Counted from the first letter of the stretch, positions 1 to 7,732 are shown. The stretch is 51,145 nt of DNA from UBA5336 sp038745855 (GCA_038745855.1 JBCDLC010000023.1:1-51145), one strand, 5' to 3'. Notes: a model not told the origin generated them from the letters alone. Numbers and translations: made by a program.

Positions 1-250
1 AAACGTGTTGGCAGAAACAAACCATGCCGAAAAATCCGGCTAAGCGCGCGACCTGAGACCGAGCGAACCCAGAGCCATCAGCCCGATCCACCGCGTAGCG
101 AAGCGCGCCAGCGCGAAGCCCAGCGGGCGATCCAAGCATAAAGCCCGCCGGCGCAACTGCGCCGCCCCCGCGGAGGCGCCGCGCGCCGCGAGCGATATCA
201 AAAAGCCACAAGCCGAGAAGGGAGAAATCCAGAAAGACCCAACCCCGGAA
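1..250. other. Region downstream of fliN, no gene assigned
   Basis: The stretch after the fliN stop contains open frames on the minus strand, but they show no recognisable motif, no convincing ribosome binding site and no start codon placed as in the preceding genes, which all begin with ATGA overlaps. It may be intergenic, or it may hold part of a gene continuing past the window edge. In Caulobacter the next gene in this operon is the regulator flbD; nothing like it can be read here. Confidence 0.4.
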
Positions 251-511
251 TCAATCCCGGATGTCGAGGATTTCGGTGAGGGTGACGCCGAGTTTTCCGT
301 CGGCCACCATGAGCCGGCCCTTGGCAAAGCACCGTCCGGCCACGTGGATTTCCACGGGATCAGTGGTGCGCTGTTCGAGGGCAACCACGTCTCCCGGGGC
401 AAGCGCGAGAAGATCGTCGACTGAGATGCGTAAGTCGCCGAGGATCACGTCAACGCGCACGGGCACATCCTGGATCATGCGCTGAAGGGCCGGATTGGCG
501 GGGCTCATCAT
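251..511 (-). CDS. fliN: Flagellar switch protein FliN (SpoA domain)
   Basis: The 86-residue product is essentially one SpoA domain: a valine-rich strand (VPVRVDVILG), the L-x-L-x-x-G-DVV turn, the 'DPVEIHVAGRCFAKGRL' strand pair and the C-terminal 'LGVTLTEIL' strand. FliN forms the lower part of the cytoplasmic C-ring, where it acts in torque switching and docks the export ATPase through FliH. It is at the short end for the family and has no long N-terminal extension. The ATG overlaps the stop of the upstream fliH/flbE-like gene as ATGA, implying translational coupling; a second ATG lies one codon downstream. It is the last clear gene of the motor operon. No fliM gene lies in this block, so the usual FliM partner would have to be encoded elsewhere. 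Confidence 0.88.
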   Translation of the reverse strand: MMSPANPALQRMIQDVPVRVDVILGDLRISVDDLLALAPGDVVALEQRTTDPVEIHVAGRCFAKGRLMVADGKLGVTLTEILDIRD

Positions 512-921
512 GGCAAGGATCCGCTTCCGCCCGGTTGCTGGGCTCCGGCCATCAGAGCGCCGGCGCCGGTCAAGAGGTCCCCTTGGCCGTCTGTGATGGA
601 CTGGGCGACGCGCCGGGCCAGGGCGGCGGTCGCATCGCGCGAGATCTCGGGGTTATCCAGTGCATCGGCCACAGCGCCGACCTGCTCGGCCGCCTGGGCG
701 AGGCGCTCGGCGATGGTTTCCAATTGCGCCAGCGCCTGGGCTTCGAAAGGTGCTCTGGCCGATGCTGCACCTTCAGCCTGCAGCGTTGCCGCCAGACGCG
801 AGAGCTCCTCGGCTGTCAGGGTCAGTCCTTTTCCGCTCGCATTGGCATCGGGCTCAGCGGGCGCCTGGAAATCGGGCGCAAACGGAAACGGTTTCAGCGA
901 TTGGATCGGTCGGCCCGTCAT
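508..921 (-). CDS. FliH/FlbE-like flagellar assembly protein
   Basis: A 137-residue alanine-rich, mostly helical protein lying exactly between fliG and fliN. That is the position of fliH in many bacteria and of flbE in Caulobacter. Residues about 35-110 form a long amphipathic helix rich in A, E, Q and L, as in the FliH stalk, followed by 'DGQGDLLTGAGALM', which recalls the end of FliH-type proteins. There is little direct sequence identity, so the name rests on position and helical character. FliH holds the export ATPase FliI at the C-ring through FliN. At 137 residues it is much shorter than a typical FliH (over 200), in line with the reduced neighbours. Both ends overlap the flanking genes by ATGA. 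Confidence 0.6.
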   Translation of the reverse strand: MTGRPIQSLKPFPFAPDFQAPAEPDANASGKGLTLTAEELSRLAATLQAEGAASARAPFEAQALAQLETIAERLAQAAEQVGAVADALDNPEISRDATAALARRVAQSITDGQGDLLTGAGALMAGAQQPGGSGSLP

Positions 922-1889
922 TCGATCAGGTCCTCATCCTCGCGATCGCCGTCCGCGCGGATGTCACCCCGTTGGACCAGGTCGCGGACCAGGCCGACAA
1001 TCTGGGCGCGGGCGGCATCGACATCGCGTTTCGGCACTGGGCCGAGGGCCTCCATGTCTTCGCTCAGAATGGCGGCAGCCCTCTGGGTCATATTGGCGGC
1101 GATGGCATCGAGAACGGTCTCCGGCGCGCCTTTCAGCGCCAGGGCCAGCGTGTCGTGATTGGCGTGGGCAATCAGGGTCTGCAAACCCGCAGGACCGAGG
1201 TCGGCGATGGTCTCGAAGGGCTTCACGAGGCGCGCAACATCCTCGGCGCCGGGGGCTCCAGATGCGGTCAAGGCGGCAAGTAAGGCAGGCGCATCGTCCT
1301 CGCCCATGGCTTCGAGCACCTGGGCGACCTTTTGGGGGCCAGCGATCGGACTGGTGGCCGTGCGGAGAAAGGACTGGAGGCCATGCGTGACGGCGTTGAG
1401 GACAGTTTCTGTCGGCGGTTTCAGCGCGACCATGCGGTGCAGGATTGCCAGCGCATGGTCTTCGGGCAATGCGCGGACGGTGGCTCCGGCCTGGGCGGGC
1501 GAAATGCGCGAAAGAATAATGGCCGAAACCTGGGCGCTCTCTTGTGCCAGGAAAGCGGCGAGCTTGCGCGGGGACACACGGTCGATCTCGCCCCAAACCG
1601 GGTCGAGGGCAGGGCTCGCAGCCTGATTTGCTGCTCGGGCAGCCAGAGGTGATGCGTGTCCGGTCAGGGGCGGGTCCAGCAAGGCGGCGAGGGTCCGTTC
1701 GGCCGATCCGGGGTTCTGGGGCGGCAAGTGCTGCATCTCACCGGCAATCAGGTGAGCCTCTTCGGGTGTCAAGGCTGCCCAAACCGGGCTGGCCTGTTCG
1801 CCAAGCGCCTGCATCAGCGCGGCCGCTTTGGAAAGCCCGGTTGGGGACGCCTCAGGTTCGGGGCGCGGCGAAGGGGCTGAATTTATCAT
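918..1889 (-). CDS. fliG: Flagellar motor switch protein FliG
   Basis: FliG couples the stator to the rotor and joins the C-ring to the MS-ring protein FliF. The 323-residue product has a FliG-N region (about 18-75), a middle armadillo domain (about 98-200) and a well-conserved C-terminal domain (about 222-310). The last carries 'LALALKGA', 'MTQRAAAIL' and 'EDMEALGPV', the torque-helix signature. In the middle domain the FliM-binding EHPQ motif is replaced by ESAQ (117-120). The ATG at 1889 overlaps the mini-FliF stop as ATGA and is preferred over an upstream codon inside fliF. The FliG-N segment is followed by an Ala/Pro-rich linker (about 76-95). Length is near the family norm, in contrast with the shortened FliF and FliH partners. 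Confidence 0.93.
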   Translation of the reverse strand: MINSAPSPRPEPEASPTGLSKAAALMQALGEQASPVWAALTPEEAHLIAGEMQHLPPQNPGSAERTLAALLDPPLTGHASPLAARAANQAASPALDPVWGEIDRVSPRKLAAFLAQESAQVSAIILSRISPAQAGATVRALPEDHALAILHRMVALKPPTETVLNAVTHGLQSFLRTATSPIAGPQKVAQVLEAMGEDDAPALLAALTASGAPGAEDVARLVKPFETIADLGPAGLQTLIAHANHDTLALALKGAPETVLDAIAANMTQRAAAILSEDMEALGPVPKRDVDAARAQIVGLVRDLVQRGDIRADGDREDEDLIE

Positions 1890-2584
1890 GCGGCGTTCTC
1901 CTTGAGCCACTGGCGCATGAGATGAGCGACGGCTTCGGGGTTTTCGGTGTTTCGTCTTGGCGCTGTTGGCTCGACGAAGGTGGCAGGAGGGGAAAGACGA
2001 TGGCCGGTCACAGTTGAGCCCTGATCGTTTGGTCGTCCTGCTAGGGCCGACCGGAGGCTCCAGGCGAGCGCTGCTGCGATCAGGCCCAGGGCACCGATCT
2101 CAACCAGCGCGGCAAGGGTGGGCGAAGGGGCGTGTGGGCTTTGGAATGGAACGCGCTGGACGGTGAGTGTCTCGCCCGCAAGGGGAACATAGAGCCCAGC
2201 AGCGCTGAGAAGGGCGGCGATCCTGTCGGTGGTCAAGGTGCGCGCGGGCTCGCTGGCGCTGTTCAGAATGACGAGCAAAGAGGCGGGCTCACCCGCAATG
2301 ATCACCCGAACCTGGCCGGGCCCGACAAAAGGCTCCAACGCGTACTCCGCAGCGGCGGTGTTCGCCGAAATCGCCGTTGTCGGCTGGCTCAAGGCGAGCG
2401 GCGTTGAAGCGCGTGCAGACTGAGGAACAGCCGCTCCTGCGATCTCCAGCGACCGCCATCCGATAAGGCCGGCCGTCAGCAGCAGCGCAAAGGCAAGGAT
2501 GAGTTGCGCAGCGCGGATTCTGGCAGGCGCCTGGTCAGGATGCCGCTTGCGTTTATCGCTGCGGGATGAATTTGCCGCAGGCAT
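1886..2584 (-). CDS. fliF: Very short FliF-like MS-ring protein
   Basis: FliF normally has about 530-570 residues: TM1, three periplasmic ring-building modules (RBM1-3) with a beta-collar insertion, TM2 and a FliG-binding tail. This product has 232. It keeps a basic N-terminus, TM1 (about 25-42), an RBM3-like core (81-147), TM2 (about 156-178) and a tail ending 'NPEAVAHLMRQWLKE' (214-229), close to the FliF C-terminus that binds FliG-N. In the core, 'LEPFVGPGQVRV' matches the FliF 'LEPIVGxGNVxA' strand, and 'LTTDRIAALLSAAG' followed by 'GETLTVQRVPF' matches the end of RBM3. RBM1, RBM2 and the collar are missing. The frame is uninterrupted. GGAG lies about nine bases before the ATG. The gene sits between sciP and fliG, as full-length fliF does in Caulobacter. 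Confidence 0.8.
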   Translation of the reverse strand: MPAANSSRSDKRKRHPDQAPARIRAAQLILAFALLLTAGLIGWRSLEIAGAAVPQSARASTPLALSQPTTAISANTAAAEYALEPFVGPGQVRVIIAGEPASLLVILNSASEPARTLTTDRIAALLSAAGLYVPLAGETLTVQRVPFQSPHAPSPTLAALVEIGALGLIAAALAWSLRSALAGRPNDQGSTVTGHRLSPPATFVEPTAPRRNTENPEAVAHLMRQWLKENAA

Positions 2585-2630
2585 CAGCTGCTCCAGAACG
2601 CTACTCGCTCCGGACGCTACCGGCCTTACG

Positions 2631-2645
2631 TAAACCCAGGCTTAA
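2631..2645 (-). promoter_or_regulatory. CtrA-like box upstream of mini-fliF
   Basis: On the minus strand the site reads TTAA-N7-TTTA, one base from the CtrA consensus TTAA-N7-TTAA. It lies 47-61 bases before the mini-fliF ATG, between sciP and fliF. No -24/-12 sigma-54 pattern is visible there. CtrA activates the early flagellar operons in Caulobacter, and SciP, encoded next door, inhibits CtrA, so the site fits the context. Binding is inferred. Confidence 0.5.
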
Positions 2646-2670
2646 TCGCGCAGCCGGGTGGGCTGAAGCA

Positions 2671-2682
2671 AAGCCTAGGCTT
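2671..2682. repeat. 12-bp palindrome over the sciP stop codon
   Basis: AAGCCTAGGCTT is perfectly self-complementary and contains the sciP TAG stop. It could be a protein-binding dyad for the mini-fliF promoter region. With no loop it is unlikely to work as a terminator. Function unknown. Confidence 0.4.
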
Positions 2683-2992
2683 CGCGGTATTCCTGAATGC
2701 GCGTCGCGCGAAGTCCTTTTGCGCCGTGCATTGTGTACAGCCGCTCCCAGCCCTCGAATTCTTCCGAGGACAGAGCATAGCGGTCGAGTGCAGCATTTCG
2801 GCTGAGCAAACCACCCTGCACAGCCGCAACGACCTCGGCCTTTCGGCGCGTGACCCAGCGGCTGATATTGGCGGGCGGGAGATCGTCCAGCGTCAGACGC
2901 TGGCCATTCGGCCCGCGCACGCTCTCGGTTTGTGCGTTCTGTCTTTCCATGTCTTCCACCATCGGTCCGTTGCCAGACTCTTCGCGATCCAT
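2675..2992 (-). CDS. sciP: SciP-family (DUF1153) CtrA inhibitory protein
   Basis: SciP is a small helix-turn-helix protein that binds CtrA and blocks activation of its target promoters, including flagellar genes, after G1/swarmer phase in Caulobacter. The 105-residue product carries the family signature: 'GPNGQRLTLDDLPP' (about 28-41), 'RWVTRRKAEVVAAV.GGLLS' (about 45-65), 'YALSSEEFEGWERL' and 'HGAKGLRATRIQEYR' at the end. The N-terminus is longer than usual, and internal ATGs at 2962 and 2950 are possible starts. The gene lies directly upstream of the fliF-fliG-fliH-fliN block on the same strand, as in Caulobacter. The last residues are conserved up to the stop, so the gene is intact. Confidence 0.92.
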   Translation of the reverse strand: MDREESGNGPMVEDMERQNAQTESVRGPNGQRLTLDDLPPANISRWVTRRKAEVVAAVQGGLLSRNAALDRYALSSEEFEGWERLYTMHGAKGLRATRIQEYREA

Positions 2993-2999
2993 TCTGGAC

Positions 3000-3017
3000 C
3001 TAATGGACAGACATTAG
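3000..3017. promoter_or_regulatory. Perfect dyad ahead of sciP
   Basis: CTAATG-N6-CATTAG is a perfect 6-6-6 inverted repeat starting eight bases before the sciP ATG at 2992, where it covers the expected ribosome binding site. A bound repressor or an RNA hairpin here would block translation initiation. The binding protein is unknown. Confidence 0.5.
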
Positions 3018-3202
3018 CGCAAGGACTTTAAGCCCCCGCTGAGAGCAACCGGCGAGTTTTCGTGAAAATTTGCGGGAACCCGCCACAGAGTTTTTGCACT
3101 TCTGGAACGCGCGCGACCAGTTGCATTGTCAGCAACCGGTCGTTGGGTGCGTCAGACTGCCATACAACCTTTACGCAACGACAAGTCTTAACTCCGTCGA
3201 TC

Positions 3203-3225
3203 TGTTTACCAGTGTATGGTAAACA
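3203..3225. promoter_or_regulatory. TetR-type operator ahead of the RND efflux genes
   Basis: TGTTTACCA-N5-TGGTAAACA is a perfect inverted repeat with 9-bp arms, 42 bases before the adaptor start codon. Arm length, spacing and the GTTTAC/GTAAAC core resemble operators of TetR-family efflux repressors. No regulator gene lies beside the pump, so the repressor would be encoded elsewhere. Confidence 0.65.
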
Positions 3226-3267
3226 ACTCGGAATATCGTCAGAACAAGCTTCACCCAGGACAACCTA

Positions 3268-4347
3268 TTGCCTCGCTCAGTCATCACCGCCGGTTTGATC
3301 CTCTTCCTTATCCTCGCTTATTTCGGGGTCCGGACTCTCACCAGGGGCGACGATAGCACAGCCGGAGATAGCGCTTCCGCGAGCGCTGCCGTGGAGTCGT
3401 CCGAACCGCCGGAGGTCGTCGTCCAGTCTGTCGGACTCCAACCCCACACAGCGTTCGCCAGCTTGAAAGGCCGGACTGAGCCGGAAAGGGCAGTGACCGT
3501 CCGCTCCGCAACTGTTGGAGTCGTCGCCGCTGCGCCAGCAAGGCAGGGCCGGATCGTCCGTGAGGGCGCCGAACTCTGCCGTCTCGACGTGGATGCTCGC
3601 GAAGTGGAACTGCAACAAGCTGAGGCCAATCTCGCGTCAAAGACCCTCGATTGGGAAGCCGCCAGCGAACTTGCAGAAAAGGGGTGGACATCCTCGACAT
3701 CGGCGGCGGCGGCAAAAGCGGCCTATGATGCTGCCGCTGCGGGCGTGGATGCCGCTAAGATCGAGCTCGAAAGAACGATCATCCGAGCGCCTTTCACGGG
3801 GGTGTTCGAAGAGCGTCTGGCAGAAGTCGGCGACTTCCTCTCGCCCGGTTCACCCTGCGGCCGCGTCCTCGACCTGAGCCCGATCCTCGTCGTCGTCGAG
3901 GCCACGGAAGCCCAGACGAGCCGCATTGCCGAGGGACAGAAAGCGTCTGTCAGCCTTGCCGACGGCCGGACCGTAGAAGGAACGGTGAGTTATGTGGCGC
4001 GCACTGCAAACGAAAGCACGCGTACGTTTCGGGTCGAGCTTTCGGTGCCCAACCCCAATTTCGAGATCGCCGCGGGACTGACGGCGTCCCTCCGTCTGGC
4101 CATGGGCGAAGCGGCCGCCACGCAGGTCTCGCCGGCCATGCTCGTCCTGAGCGATGATGGACAGGTCGGCTTGCGCTATGTTGACAGCAATGATGTGGTG
4201 CAATTTGCGCGTATCGAAATCGTCGATGACGCAGAGACAGGCATTTGGGTTACGGGAATTCCCGAAAACGCCCGGATCATGGCCCCCGGGCAGGATTTCG
4301 TAGGAGAAGGCGTGACGGTTCGGCCCATAGAAACTGAGAGGCTGTAG
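3268..4347 (+). CDS. RND efflux periplasmic adaptor (membrane fusion protein)
   Basis: Adaptor subunits bridge an inner-membrane RND pump and an outer-membrane channel. The 359-residue product has an N-terminal membrane anchor (about 5-22) rather than a lipobox. A Ser/Ala/Glu-rich linker and the first lipoyl half with 'GRTEPERAVTVRSATVG' follow. A short alpha-hairpin ('LQQAEANLASKTLDWEAA' to 'KAAYDAAAAGVDAAKIELE') leads to the second half 'TIIRAPFTGVFEERLAEVGDFLSPGSP' and to beta-barrel and proximal domains. Translation starts at TTG, with AGGA seven bases upstream; no ATG is available near the anchor. The stop is three bases before the pump ATG, so the two form an operon under the upstream operator. 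No outer-membrane channel gene is present. The substrate cannot be read from the sequence. Confidence 0.88.
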   Translation: MPRSVITAGLILFLILAYFGVRTLTRGDDSTAGDSASASAAVESSEPPEVVVQSVGLQPHTAFASLKGRTEPERAVTVRSATVGVVAAAPARQGRIVREGAELCRLDVDAREVELQQAEANLASKTLDWEAASELAEKGWTSSTSAAAAKAAYDAAAAGVDAAKIELERTIIRAPFTGVFEERLAEVGDFLSPGSPCGRVLDLSPILVVVEATEAQTSRIAEGQKASVSLADGRTVEGTVSYVARTANESTRTFRVELSVPNPNFEIAAGLTASLRLAMGEAAATQVSPAMLVLSDDGQVGLRYVDSNDVVQFARIEIVDDAETGIWVTGIPENARIMAPGQDFVGEGVTVRPIETERL

Positions 4348-4350
4348 CGC

Positions 4351-7300
4351 ATGCATAGTCTGATCGATGGTGCGATTTGGCAGGCCCGTATGGTGCTGTC
4401 GGTCCTCGTTGTTGCGCTGCTCGCCGGCGGGATAACCTACGCGAACCTGCCGAAGGAAGCCGATCCCGACGTTCCAATCCCGTTCGTCGGCGTCACCATC
4501 CCCCTTGAGGGCATTTCGCCTGAAGACGCCGAACGCCTTCTGATCCGGCCAGTGGAAACGGAACTCAAATCCATCGAGGGGCTGAAACAACTCGATGCCT
4601 TCGCCCTCGAGGGCGCCGGACAGATCATCGCCGAATTCGAAGTGACGTTCGACCAGGACCAGGCGGTCGTGGATGTGCGCGAAGCGGTCGATCTCGCCCA
4701 GAGGGAGCTTCCCGATGATGCACTCGAACCGATCATCACGGAATTGAACGCGGCGACGTTCCCAATCCTCGTGATCAATATCTTCGGTGACACGCCGGAA
4801 CGTAACCTTTATGCCCTCGCGCGCGCACTGCAAGACGAGCTTGAGGGCGTCGAGGGTGTGCTCGAGGCGCGACTGGTTGGTGACCGGGAGGAAGTGCTCG
4901 AGATCGTGCTCGATCCGGTCAAGCTCGAAACGTACAACCTCTCCTACCAGGAAATTTTCAACACGGTTGCCGCCAATAACCGCCTGGTGCCGGCCGGGAA
5001 TGTTCCCATGGACGAGGGCCGGTTTCCGGTGAAGGTTCCCGGCCTTATCAAGACTGCTGAGGATGCGGTCGCGCTGCCGCTCATCACCTCCGGCGACGCA
5101 GTCATCACACTGGCCGACGTCGCCGATGTGAAGCGCACTTTCAAGGACCGGACGAGCTTTAGTGAATTCAACGGTCGCCCGTCTGTGCAGCTTCAGATCG
5201 TCAAGCGGACCGGCGCCAACATTCTGGACACTGTCGCCGACGTCCACACGATTGTAGATCGCCAGAAACAAGCCTGGCCGGCAACCGTACAAGCTGAGCT
5301 GACCTCGGACATGTCCGAGATGATCGATGATCAACTCGGGCAGCTACAAACCTCGATCGCCACGGCCGTGGTTCTGGTGATGATCATCGTTGTTGCCGCC
5401 CTCGGCCTGCGGTCGGCTGGCATGGTCGGTCTGGCGATCCCGGGCTCATTCGTCATGGCTTTCCTGCTGCTCGGCGTCTTCGGTTACACGATCAACATGA
5501 TGGTCATGTTCGGCATGGTGATCGCGGTTGGCATTCTGGTCGATGGCGCGATTGTCGTGGTCGAGTATGCGGACCGAAAGATGGCCGAGGGCCTTCATCG
5601 TCGCGACGCCTATTCCATGGCCGCCAAGCGGATGTTCTGGCCGATCGTTGCATCCAGCGCGACGACCCTCGCGGCCTTTTTCCCGTTCCTTTTCTGGAAT
5701 TCGCTGATTGGCAAATTCATGGCCTACCTGCCGATCACACTGATCTTCGTCCTCGCGTCGTCCCTGGTCATGGCGTTGATCTTCCTTCCCGTGCTGGGCT
5801 CCGTTGTTGGGGGCCGAGCCCATAGCGACGGCGCCGACGATCTTGCGGCCGTCTCGGGCGCGAGCGGCGATCCCCGAACGGCGCCAGGCTGGATCGGTGC
5901 CTACGCCCGCACGACCTCGATGCTGGTGGCGCGGCCATGGCTGGTCACGCTTGGCGCAGCCGGAATTATCGTGAGTATTTTCGTCTGGTTTGGAAACACC
6001 ACCCACAAGTCGGAGCTGTTCCTCGATGTGGAGCCTGAGCAGATCTACGTGTTCGTGCAAGCGCGCGGCAATCTTTCGGCGGCTGAGGAATTCGCGATCG
6101 TCAAGGGCACCGCTGACGGCCTGAGCGATATTCCCGGCATTGAGTCGATGTCGACATCATCGGGGACAGAGGGCTCCGGCGAAATGAATTTCGATGGCGT
6201 CTCACCGCCGCCACCCGATACGATTGGTCGGATCCTGATCAATTTCACAGATCGCGAGATGGGGTTCGATGGCCGCGAAACCGAGCAGGCGATCCGCGAG
6301 CGCCTTGCCGAGCTTCCAGGTGTGCATAGCGAAGTCCAAAAGCTCGAACAGGGCCCGCCCGTGGGCAAGGACGTTCAGGTCATGCTGCGTTCGAATAATG
6401 GGGCGGCACTGACGGAGGCGACGAGGAGAGTCCGTGCTTTCGTGGACAGTATGGACGGACTTCGGGAAATCGAGGACACACTGCCCCTGCCTGGCATCGA
6501 GTATCAACTTCGGGTCGACCGGGCCCAAGCGGGCAAGTTCGGCGTGGACGTGGCCGAGGTGGGCGCGGCGGTGCAACTCGTCACAAACGGTATTCTCGTG
6601 GGCAAGTACCGTCCCGATGACGCGCTGGAAGAGATCGATATCCGCGTGCGTCTTCCGGAAGAGGAGCGGAGCGTCGAAGCGCTGGACACTCTGCGGATCG
6701 GCACGCCTCAAGGTCAGGTGCCACTGTCACTGTTCGTCACGCGAGAGCCAGCTCCAAAGGTCACCAAGATCGAACGCCGGGATGGCAAGCGCGCGCTGTT
6801 CGTGCGCGCGAATGCGGCCGTCCAGGGGGAGGGCGCTGCAAAGGTCCAGGAGATCCGTGACTGGATCCCGACGGCTGGGATCGATCCGTCTGTTGAGGTT
6901 GGGTTTGAAGGCGCTGATGAAGATGCAGCGGAAGCGGCCGCCTTCTTTCAGGTGGCAGCGCTGACATCGCTGTTCCTGATGGGAGTGATCCTGCTCTGGG
7001 AGTTCAATAATTTCTTCCACGTGTTCCTGACGCTAACGGCGGTGATGCTGTCGACCGCGGGCGTGTTGATCGGGATCCAGATCTTCCTGCCCTACGTTTC
7101 GATCCTGATGATCGGGACGGGCATTGTGGCGCTGGCGGGGATTGTGGTGAACAACAACATTGTCCTCATCGATACGTTCCAGAGGTTAAGGCGAGATGGG
7201 CGCACCGCAGAGCAAGCATCGATTGCCGCTGCAGCCCAGAGGATCCGCCCGATCCTGCTCACCACGCTGACCACCGTGTGTGGCCTGTTGCCGATGATGT

Positions 7301-7623
7301 TCATGCTGAATGTCAACTTCCGAGCCGGTACGATCAGCCAGGGCGGTGTCACCGCCGAATGGTGGGTGCCTCTGGCGACGGCGGTCGTCTTCGGTCTTGG
7401 GTTCTCGACACTGATGGCCCTTATCGTGACGCCGGTGTGGTTGGCCGTGCCGGAGAAGATCGCGGCCTTTGTCCAACGGGGCCTAGTGGCTGTGGGATGG
7501 CGTGAGGCGGCTGATGGTGCCGATGATCTCGCGTCGCTAGATCATGGCGCGCTCCCAGACGGTCTCGAGGATGCGCACCCGGCTCCAGCAGGGAGTGCTC
7601 CCGTGCGGACCGCGGCGGAATAG
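4351..7623 (+). CDS. RND efflux pump permease (AcrB/HAE1-like)
   Basis: A proton-driven inner-membrane transporter of 1090 residues, the normal RND length, with TM1 at about 12-30, a large periplasmic loop, a TM2-6 bundle from about 335, a second loop, and TM8-12 from about 860. The N-terminal 'LPKEADPDVPIPFVGVTIPLEGISPEDAERLL' segment is typical of the porter PN1 entry. TM4 carries 'GILVDGAIVVVEY', where AcrB has an Asp pair (VDDA), so only one of the two aspartates is kept; VDGA also occurs in heavy-metal CzcA-type pumps. The C-terminal half has 'GIVALAGIVVNNNIVLIDTFQRLRR' and 'ILLTTLTTVCGLLPMM'. It is co-transcribed with the adaptor. The last 60 residues form a cytoplasmic acidic tail. Substrate unknown. 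Confidence 0.92.
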   Translation: MHSLIDGAIWQARMVLSVLVVALLAGGITYANLPKEADPDVPIPFVGVTIPLEGISPEDAERLLIRPVETELKSIEGLKQLDAFALEGAGQIIAEFEVTFDQDQAVVDVREAVDLAQRELPDDALEPIITELNAATFPILVINIFGDTPERNLYALARALQDELEGVEGVLEARLVGDREEVLEIVLDPVKLETYNLSYQEIFNTVAANNRLVPAGNVPMDEGRFPVKVPGLIKTAEDAVALPLITSGDAVITLADVADVKRTFKDRTSFSEFNGRPSVQLQIVKRTGANILDTVADVHTIVDRQKQAWPATVQAELTSDMSEMIDDQLGQLQTSIATAVVLVMIIVVAALGLRSAGMVGLAIPGSFVMAFLLLGVFGYTINMMVMFGMVIAVGILVDGAIVVVEYADRKMAEGLHRRDAYSMAAKRMFWPIVASSATTLAAFFPFLFWNSLIGKFMAYLPITLIFVLASSLVMALIFLPVLGSVVGGRAHSDGADDLAAVSGASGDPRTAPGWIGAYARTTSMLVARPWLVTLGAAGIIVSIFVWFGNTTHKSELFLDVEPEQIYVFVQARGNLSAAEEFAIVKGTADGLSDIPGIESMSTSSGTEGSGEMNFDGVSPPPPDTIGRILINFTDREMGFDGRETEQAIRERLAELPGVHSEVQKLEQGPPVGKDVQVMLRSNNGAALTEATRRVRAFVDSMDGLREIEDTLPLPGIEYQLRVDRAQAGKFGVDVAEVGAAVQLVTNGILVGKYRPDDALEEIDIRVRLPEEERSVEALDTLRIGTPQGQVPLSLFVTREPAPKVTKIERRDGKRALFVRANAAVQGEGAAKVQEIRDWIPTAGIDPSVEVGFEGADEDAAEAAAFFQVAALTSLFLMGVILLWEFNNFFHVFLTLTAVMLSTAGVLIGIQIFLPYVSILMIGTGIVALAGIVVNNNIVLIDTFQRLRRDGRTAEQASIAAAAQRIRPILLTTLTTVCGLLPMMFMLNVNFRAGTISQGGVTAEWWVPLATAVVFGLGFSTLMALIVTPVWLAVPEKIAAFVQRGLVAVGWREAADGADDLASLDHGALPDGLEDAHPAPAGSAPVRTAAE

Positions 7624-7683
7624 CGTCCGGGTCGCCCTTGTCTGGGCAGGAAATGATCATCTTGATCCTTCCGCGTTCCAGCA

Positions 7684-7712
7684 TTGACGGCACGCGCATG
7701 CGTCAGTAACTA
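7684..7712 (+). promoter_or_regulatory. Promoter of tRNA-Leu
   Basis: TTGACG, 17 bases, TAACTA: a good -35/-10 pair with ideal spacing, ending 20 bases before the mature tRNA 5' end. Transcription would start near 7719. Confidence 0.6.
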
Positions 7713-7732
7713 GCCGGTCTTCCCAATGACGT

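Noticed and set aside
40..402. Minus-strand open frame overlapping fliN
   Set aside because: It shares sequence with fliN in another frame, has no motif and no ribosome site, and its composition reflects high-GC shadow coding.
3850..5334. Long minus-strand open frame opposite the RND genes
   Set aside because: It is antisense to two clearly recognisable genes, shows no family motif and reflects codon bias.
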